A stretch of DNA of 64,000 nucleotides, from positions 158,318,476 to 158,382,475 of the forward strand of contig NC_086021.1 in assembly GCF_036323735.1 (NCBI RefSeq). The letters are read 5' to 3'. The stretch is from Rattus norvegicus. Lineage: Eukaryota > Chordata > Mammalia > Rodentia > Muridae. Shown in pieces: positions 57,645-64,000 of this stretch (within the stretch, counting starts at the first letter, position 1; every line of letters starts with the position of its first letter). The notes under the pieces were generated by a model. That model made no database searches. It saw only the letters and a list, made by a program, of their open reading frames with translations, and was not told the origin of the DNA. The position numbers and the translations under genes are program-made.

Positions 57645-59866
57645 TTTTTTAAATTTTTTATTAGATATATTTCTCTGCTTACATTTCAAATGCTATTCCC
57701 CTTCCCTGTTTCCTGTCCATAAGTCCCCATTCCCTCCCCGCCCACATATGGTTATTTCCCCCATACATCCCCCTTACTGCACCCCATATTCCCCTGCACT
57801 AGGAGCCCAACCTTGGCAGGACCAAGGGCTTTCTCTTCCACTGGTGCCCCAACAAGGCTATTTATTCTCTGCTACATATGCAGTTTGAGCCCTGAGTCAG
57901 TCCATGTATACTCTTTAGGTAGTGGTTTAGTCCCTGGAAGCTCTGGTTGGATGGCATTGTTCTTTTTATGGGGTTGCAAGCTCCTTCAACTCTTTCAATA
58001 CTTCCTCTAATTCACCCCAAGGGGTCATGTTCTCAGGTCAGTGGTTTGCTGCTAGCATTGACCTCTGTATTGGACATGCTCTGGACATGTCTCTCAGGAG
58101 AGATCTATATCTGGCCCCTATCAGCATGCATTTTTTAGCTTCATCAATCTTATCCAGTTTTGGTGGCTGTGTGTATATATGGGCCACATGTGTGGCAGGC
58201 TCTGAATGGCCTTTCCTTGAGTTGTTGCTCTAAACTTTGCTTCCATATCCCCTCCTATGGATATTTTTCCCCTTTTAAGAAGGAGTGGGAGCATCCGCAC
58301 TTTGATCATCCTTCTTCTTGAGCTTCCTGTGGAGTGTGGATTGCATCTTGGGTAATTCGAGCTTTTTTGGCTAATATCCGCATATCGGTGAGTGCATACG
58401 AAGTATATTTTTCTGTGATTGAGTTACCTCACTCAGGATGATATTTTCTAGTTCCATTTGCCTATGAATTTCATGAAGTCATTGTTTTTGATAGCTGAGT
58501 AGTACTCCATTGTGTAGATATACCACATTTTTTAAATTCATTCCTCTGTTGAAGGGCATCTGGGTTCTTTCCAGCTTTTGGCTATTATAAATAAGGCTGC
58601 TATGAACATAGTGGAGCATGTGTCTTTGTTATATGTTGGAGCATCTTTTGGGTATATGCTCAAGAGAGGTATAGCTGGGTCCTCAGGCAGTGCAATGTCC
58701 TTTTTTCTGAGGAACCTCCAGACTGATTTCTAGAGTGGTTGTACCAGTCTGCAATCCCACCAACAATGGAGGAGTGTTCCTCTTTCTCCACATCCTTGAC
58801 AGCATCTGTTGTTACCTGAGTTTTTATCTTAGCCATTCTGACTGGTGTGAGGTGGAATCTCAGGGTTATTTTGATTTGCATTTCCCTGATGACTAAAGAT
58901 GTTGAACATTACTTTAGGTTCTTTTTGGCCATTTGATCATCCTCAGCTGAGAATGTTTTGTTTAGCTCTGTACCCCATTTTTAATAGGGTTATTTGGCTC
59001 TCTGGACTCTAACTTCTTGAGTTCTTTGTATATTTTGGATATCAACCCTCTATCAGATGTAGGATTGGTAAAGATCTTTTCCCAATCTGTTGGTTGTTGT
59101 TTTGTCCTAATGACGGTGTCTTTTGCTTTACAAAAGCTTTGCAGTTTTATGAGGTCCAATTTGTTGATTCTTGATCTTAGAGCATGAGCCATTGGTGTTC
59201 TGTTCAGGAAATTTTCCCCAGTGCCCATGTGTTCGAGACTCTTCCCCACTTTTTCATCTATTAGTTTGAGTGTATCTGGTTTGATGTGGAGGTCCTTGAT
59301 CCACTGGGACTTAAGCTTTGTACATGGGGATAAGAATGGATCGATTTGCATTCTTCTCCATGCTGACCTCCAGTTGAACCAGCACCATTTGTTGAAAATT
59401 CTATCTTTCTTCCATTGGATGGTTTTAGCTCCTTTGTCAAAGATCAAGTGACTATAGGTGTGTCAGTTCATTTCTGGGTTTTCAATTCTGCTCCATTGAT
59501 CTATCTGTCTGTCTCTGTACCAATACCATACAGTTATTATCACTATTGCTCTGCAATACCGCTTGAAGTCAGGGATGGTGATTCCTCCAGAAGTTCTTTT
59601 ATTGTTGAGTATAGTTTTCGCTATCCTGGGTTTTTTGGTATCCCAAATGAATTTGCTAATTGCTCTCTCTATCTGTGTAAAGAATTGAGTAGGAATTTTG
59701 ATGGGGATTGCGTTGAATGTGTAGATTGCTTTTGGCAAATGGCCATCTTTACTATATTAATCCTGCCAATCCATGAGCATGGAAGATCTTTCCCTCTTCT
59801 GGGATCTTCCTCAATTTCTTTCTCCAGAGTCTTGAAGTTCTTGTCATACAGATTTTCACTTGCTTG
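57645..59866 (-). mobile_element. LINE-1 copy 3, older, 5'-truncated in ORF2
   Basis: A 2.2-kb minus-strand L1 with T-rich tail complement, 3' UTR and the last third of ORF2. CTGAACCGATATCT at 57631-57644 pairs with CTGAACCAATATCT at 59867-59880, a 14-bp target-site duplication with one mismatch. It differs from copies 1 and 2 at many positions and its 3' UTR is distinct, so it is older. The right duplication overlaps the first bases of an LTR-like repeat, so it inserted about 5 bp inside that repeat's end. Confidence 0.92.
58660..59866 (-). pseudogene. L1 copy 3 ORF2 C-terminal fragment, several frameshifts
   Basis: Readable ORF2 segments are 59962-59669, 59738-59463, 59447-58962 and 58881-58660, in changing frames; the first begins in flanking DNA beyond the element end at 59866. 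They match the region after the reverse transcriptase through the C-terminal domain. Segment 59447-58962 ends in the same KNGVQS-stop arrangement as copies 1 and 2 because the A-tract complement at 58978-58982 is also five bases. Additional indels mark it as a dead relic. Confidence 0.88.
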
Positions 59867-59875
59867 CTGAACCAA

Positions 59876-60239
59876 TATCTTAGTTAGGGTTTTGGTTCTG
59901 TGAAGAAAGACCATGACCATGGCAACTCTTATAAAGGAAAAACATTTATTTTCGACTGACATACAGTTTCAGAGGTTTAGTCCATTATGTTCATGTCAGG
60001 AAGCATAGCAGCACCAAGGCAGACGTGTTGCTCAAGAAGTATCCTAGGGTTCTGCATCAAAACCGAAGCTAGCAGGAAGAAAGAGTAAGTGTCTCAGCCT
60101 AACTTGGGGTTCAGAAACCTCAAAGCCCAACCCCCATTGACACATTTTCTCCTAGAAGGTCACACCTACTCCAACAATGCCATACCTCCCAATAGTGCCC
60201 TATGAGTCTGTGGGGGCCATTTTTAGTCACACCATCACA
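59876..60239 (-). mobile_element. Rodent LTR-like repeat, family B, hit at its end by L1 copy 3
   Basis: Plus strand TATCTTAGTTAGGGTTTTGG through GGAAGCATAGCAGCACCAAG, GTCACACCTACTCCAACAATG to CCATCACA. Its first five bases (TATCT) lie inside the right target duplication of L1 copy 3, so that L1 landed within this repeat. Confidence 0.78.
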
Positions 60240-60372
60240 ATTGAATAAGCCATAGTAGAAACTCTAGATTAGTCCTCTTCTGCCTTCTGAGGGAAGGAAA
60301 AGACAAAATCTAGGTGCATGGAAATTAGTACAGAGATGCAAATGAATTTTGTGTTTTGTCACAGGGTTTTTA

Positions 60373-60376
<4 letters not shown>

Positions 60377-60414
<38 letters not shown>
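60377..60414 (+). repeat. (TC)n
   Basis: TC run followed by TCCTCTCC and CCTTCC, about 140 bp right of LTR family B. Confidence 0.93.
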
Positions 60415-60424
<10 letters not shown>

Positions 60425-60539
60425 CTCTCCTCTCCCTCCTTCCTTCCTTCTCTGTGTGTACATAATAATTCTAAATTCTAAACCCATCAAAATGCAAAAC
60501 CCTTCCAGTCATAATCACTTTGATAAAAAAAAATAGATT

Positions 60540-60655
60540 TACAGTGGGGTCTCATTTATCCTGGCTGGTCTTGAACTTGTGATCCTTTTTTCTCAACTTC
60601 CAAATTTTCCAAGTACTAAAATTAAAAGCATTTACCACCATGATCAAAATTCTTC
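60540..60655 (-). mobile_element. B1 SINE, reversed and diverged
   Basis: ATCCTGGCTGGTCTTGAACTT followed by CAAGTACTAAAATTAAAAGC and TTACCACCATGATC is a reversed B1 pattern (7SL-derived). Confidence 0.6.
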
Positions 60656-60657
60656 TT

Positions 60658-60896
60658 TAATTTTCTTTTAAAGATTTTTAACAATTTTTCCTTTTAAGAG
60701 TATTAGTGTTTTGCCTATATGAATATCCGCGTACCATGTGTGTGCCTGTTTTCCTCAAATGACAGCACAGGACCTCAGATCCCTCTACTGGGCTTATCAA
60801 CCATTATGAACTACTATGGGGAGGCTAGAAAGTAAACCAAGGTTCTCAGTAGGAGCAGTAAGTGCTTTTAACTGCTGAACTGTCTCTCCAGACCTG
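60658..60896 (-). mobile_element. B3 SINE, reversed
   Basis: GCGTACCATGTGTGTGCCTG, AGTAAACCAAGGTTCTC, AGCAGTAAGTGCTTTTAACTG and GAACTGTCTCTCCAG are a reversed B3 (B2 superfamily). It abuts a B1, forming a SINE pair. Confidence 0.68.
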
Positions 60897-61867
60897 CTTT
60901 CTGTCTTTCTAAATAAATAAACAAATCCAGAGTACTCACCCTGTCTCCATTAAAACAGCATTTATATTTTCGTTACAATAGCCATGAAAACACAGTGTCT
61001 GCTAGTGGTCTTCAATAGTAGCACCGGATCTTGTGCTGGCTGTCAAGGATCTTTGAGCTTCGGAGAAGCCATTGGTAAGAGCTATTGGTAAGAAAATGAA
61101 CAGTAAGGCTCTAGGCAACAGTGCAAGGAAGCTGGAGGGTTCTGGGAGTTTCTCCTTGCCAAAGTGGTGGAAAGACATAGAATAGCCAGGCATGCTCAGC
61201 AAATATAGCCTTCAAAAGCATTGCTGGAAGAGAGGGGAAGTAGGAAGTAGAAAGTTTACTGAAGAAAGAAATCTTGGGCAGTGTCAAGAATCACCAGCAT
61301 AGCTAAGACAGAACTGAGCATTAGTGATCTGTAAGTCTGGACAGAATGCAAAGCCTGTGAATAGTTGGTCCACGATCACACTGAAAAGTCTCAAATGCAT
61401 GAACACAGGAGAGGTGCAGGGGCACCTCAAAGAAGATATGGGCATAGTTTCACTGTGCATTTTGCCACCATTTCAGTGGCTAAACAGCAGTCTGCCACAG
61501 AACTTATCTTAAAGTTTCAACAGTTTGTCATCTCCCATGACACCAAGAATCAGGATTCCCAAAGGAGCTTGTCACACTTGCTTGCCAGCACTCAGTCAGA
61601 GGATGGGTTGATGTCTGCTTTTTTGGTTTATTTGGATGGTTGGATTTGGGGTTTTTTTGGGGGGGGGGCTGTTCGCTTTCTTTTTGTGTTTTGTTTTGTT
61701 TGTTTGTTTTGTCTAATGTTCAACTTATAGCTGAAAAGGACTCCTGTAATAGGACAGATTAATATCAGGGGAAAAAAAGTGGAATTATTGTCATTGGTGT
61801 ATGACCACAGACAATACATACCAAGTGAGCATTTAAATGGCATTTTTAACAAAGAACAGAACAGGAC
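60897..61867. other. Unique DNA with a G-run
   Basis: Contains a run of ten G at about 61659-61668 followed by TTTGT-rich sequence. A 121-codon frame (61365-61730) runs into this low-complexity part and is judged spurious. Confidence 0.5.
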
Positions 61868-62045
61868 ACATTTTTAAATTTACTTTTATTTTATGTGTGG
61901 GTATCTGTACCCATGAATATGTGAAATGCCTACAGATTTACCCCAAATTGGATTTATAGATGACTGTGACACAGCAGGTAGGAGCAGAGAATTAAATCCG
62001 GGTTCTAGGGAAGGGCACCTGCTGCACCATTACTCCAGCCCCAAG
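61868..62045 (-). mobile_element. B3 SINE, reversed
   Basis: TTTATTTTATGTGTGGGTATC, GGGAAGGGCACCTGCTGC and ACCATTACTCCAGCCCC in reversed B3 order, with an intact tRNA-like end at the right. Confidence 0.62.
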
Positions 62046-62449
62046 GACGGTAAGTTACACAGTAGGGATAAGGCAATGGAAAAGCAGCCCAGGCTTCAGA
62101 GGCAGGAAAAATGTATGTGGGAAGGTCGAGGTGTGGGCAAAACTCTGCTGCATGGCCCATCAGTGCCATGAGCTGGTAAGCAAGCACAATAAAGAGGAAG
62201 CCATATCCACACCTTAGACAGAAAAGGGGAAGAAGGTAGAATGACCTTTTGTCTTTATGAATCTTTGTCCTAATTTTAGGCAAACAAGAGAAGGAAAAGT
62301 TCCCCTGCACATATATGTACATACAAATATTTGCATTGCAGACCAAAGCTGGCACAGTTTTCATTTTTCTTTTATCATTAACATATATTATAGTGTCATG
62401 AATTTCATTATATTTCCATACATGTGTATTAATGTATTTGATCATATTC
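62046..62449. other. Unique DNA, AT-rich
   Basis: A 148-codon minus frame (62005-62451) starts in AT-rich DNA and ends within a SINE; no domain, judged spurious. Confidence 0.5.
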
Positions 62450-62730
62450 ACCCCTATTATTTTCTCTCTAAAAGCATACCATAGTTGTTATTCCATGTCT
62501 AGTTTCTTCACTTAACATGATGATTTCCACTTCCGTCTATTTTCCTGCAAATGTCACAATCTGTACCTTTGTTACAGCTGAATAATGCTCCAAAGTGCAA
62601 GAGTATCACATTTTCCCCCACTCATATGTTGTTGGACACCCAGGCTGATTCCATGGCCTGGTTCTTCTGAGTAGTGCTGTGATGGAGCTGGATGCCGGGG
62701 AATTGCTATTGCATCCTGCATGCTGTTTAT
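62450..62730 (-). mobile_element. Ancient LINE-1 ORF2 remnant
   Basis: Plus strand includes TTCTTCACTTAACATGATGA, CAGCTGAATAATGCTCC and TGAGTAGTGCTGTGATGGA, the reversed order of an L1 ORF2 C-terminal end. Diverged; no frame preserved. Confidence 0.6.
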
Positions 62731-62849
62731 CTTCAGCTCACCTGTCTTTCGGTTTTCCCTGAGTGTGTGAAGAAATAGCTGATGTCGTGTGGTGTGTAAA
62801 CAGGTACATTGAAATCACAATGAATTAGTCATTCTTCCCACTTCTTTTT

Positions 62850-63450
62850 TTTTTAGGATGGTCATTTTCTTTAATTTTTTAAAATAGAATTAGAAAATTG
62901 AAAAAAATTATTGAAATAAATTTTTTCACTTAGTATATTCTGATCATGACTTCCTCTCTCTCACCTCCTCCTGTATTCGTCCCATGCCCTTACTCATTTA
63001 ATTAATGTTTTCACCCTCTGTTTTCCTAGAAAACAAATAAGCCAATTAAAAAACAGAAGCAAAAACAAACAAACAAACAAACAAACAAACCAGAAACAAA
63101 AACAAATACACACATAGAGAATAAAAAAAAACAGATAAAACAAAAACAACAAAAAAGAAACTAAGAAAGAACATGAGGAACATATATACACAGGCACTGA
63201 TACACCATGGACACATATACATAAGCCAGAAAATCCACAAAATCAGAAACCATTATAGATAAGCAAAAAACAAATTAAAAATGCCAACACAAACCATTAT
63301 GAGACAATAGACCTCTGACAATACCATCGAGTTCCATTTGTGTTCGTTGTCTACCGCTGTGCATGGGGCCAGCCCTTAAGTCTGGTTTGTATACCCAGTG
63401 AGATAAGCTTGTAGAAAATTGGCTTTTCCTTTGCAAGTGGTTGTCACTTT
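62850..63450 (-). mobile_element. Lx-type LINE-1 3' UTR region
   Basis: Reversed Lx-like 3' sequence: TATATTCTGATCATGACTTC, a CAAA-rich stretch, AAAATCAGAAACCATTATAG, ATGAGACAATAGACC, GAGTTCCATTTGTGTTCG and GGTTTGTATACCCAGTGAGA. It may belong to the same insertion as 62450-62730, split by divergence. Confidence 0.62.
63064..63091 (+). repeat. (CAAA)n in Lx L1 3' region
   Basis: Short CAAA array; these arise commonly in Lx 3' UTRs. Confidence 0.9.
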
Positions 63451-63601
63451 CTTCCCATTTCTTAATGTAACCAAAATATCAAGATGAAAATTAATAAGAC
63501 CTTGGTTACAACAGAATATGTGTATAGGTATTCTAGCTGTTTATATGTAGCTCTATATGTACTCTCTCATATGTAAACATATTATGCATTTATTTATTAA
63601 T

Positions 63602-63997
63602 TTATGTAATATAAATACATATGCACACATGGATATGTATATAATTTTGTCTCTGTGACAAGCACTTCTTTAAAAAGTTCCGGACATACTTGTGAGAGCT
63701 GTTCAGTTTTGATAACAAAGCTCTCAGCTTTTCTAGCCTAGGACATGATTTAAATTGATGTGACTTTGGTTGCCTAGAGATTATCTGGGTGATATGCTGA
63801 CTGGATTTTTCCGCTCTGAGAGAACTTGTTTCATCGCTCTTTTCATGAAACACCAAGCTCTCTACTTCTTCATGCACCTCTGCTTTAGTTTCCCGAGTGC
63901 CAGAAGAGTAGCTAAGGCAGTAGCCCCAGCAGAGCTGACTGTGTGGGCTTGCAGATGTAGATCCAGAACTGACTGATCTTTTCACACTTCTGCCTTC
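63602..63997 (-). other. Candidate coding exon or chance ORF at window edge
   Basis: An open frame of about 132 codons on the minus strand. There is an in-frame stop at 64000-63998 and no ATG near its start, so if real it would be an internal/3' exon joined to an exon beyond the window. The translated product is Ser-rich at first, then Glu/Lys-rich, with an amphipathic-looking LEKLRALLSKLNSSHKY stretch. Its last ~15 codons are low-complexity (Ile/His/Cys from ATATAC-rich DNA). Two overlapping AATAAA signals follow the stop (63589-63598). I do not recognise it. The length is not exceptional among chance frames here, and no convincing splice acceptor is visible. Confidence 0.18.
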
Positions 63998-64000
63998 TTA

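Noticed and set aside
61365..61730. 121-codon plus-strand frame
   Set aside because: C-terminal third is translated from G-run and TTTGT low-complexity DNA; no domain.
62005..62451. 148-codon minus-strand frame
   Set aside because: Runs through AT-rich DNA into a B3 SINE; no domain and no coding-like composition.

Overview
The window looks like rodent nuclear DNA, most likely rat (Rattus). Evidence is the mix of B1, B2, B3/B4 and ID SINEs, the rodent hAT relic URR1, rodent LTR repeats, and LINE-1 elements carrying a rat-type ORF1 and tandem ~606-bp 5' UTR repeats. The unique DNA is AT-rich and CpG-poor. I found no exon of a host protein gene that I can support; it reads as intergenic or deep intronic. 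One weak exon candidate sits at the right edge (63602-63997, minus strand).

Layout. 1-22.4 kb: unique DNA with scattered old repeats (LTR-like repeats at 2.9, 8.4, 12.5, 16.6 and 17.9 kb; URR1 at 5.6 kb; B2 at 6.5 kb; an Lx-type L1 tail running into a purine microsatellite at 7.4-7.7 kb; a solo LTR at 7.8 kb; a GA/GGAA/GATA/GACA block at 17.1-17.4 kb). 22.4-37.8 kb: the core of the window, two young LINE-1 copies in the same (minus) orientation. Copy 1 (22429-27635) is truncated inside ORF1 and has a perfect 15-bp target duplication. Copy 2 (30808-37810) is full length, with two 5' UTR repeat units, an intact ORF1 and an ORF2 broken by three frameshifts. 37.8-53 kb: mostly unique DNA with an older L1 (40.2-41.5 kb), an eroded retroviral gag-like patch (42.4 kb), a 181-bp L1 tail with its own target duplication (44.1 kb), ID/B4 SINEs and several LTR repeats. 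52.5-64 kb: denser repeats, including two more copies of the 7.8-kb LTR family, L1 fragments, a third ORF2-containing L1 (57.6-59.9 kb) inserted 5 bp inside an LTR end, B1/B3 SINEs and an Lx-type L1 3' region at 62.5-63.5 kb.

How the parts relate. The only machinery encoded is LINE-1: ORF1p (RNA chaperone) and ORF2p (endonuclease and reverse transcriptase). The SINEs are parasites of that machinery and the LTR repeats are relics of retrovirus-like elements. The most notable observations are a one-base shortening of the same A-tract near the end of ORF2 in all three L1 copies where it can be read, the 8.37-kb direct-repeat geometry of the two young L1s, and three copies of one LTR family with expanded CT tracts. 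I see no CRISPR array, bacterial-style operon, tRNA/rRNA gene or new biological system.
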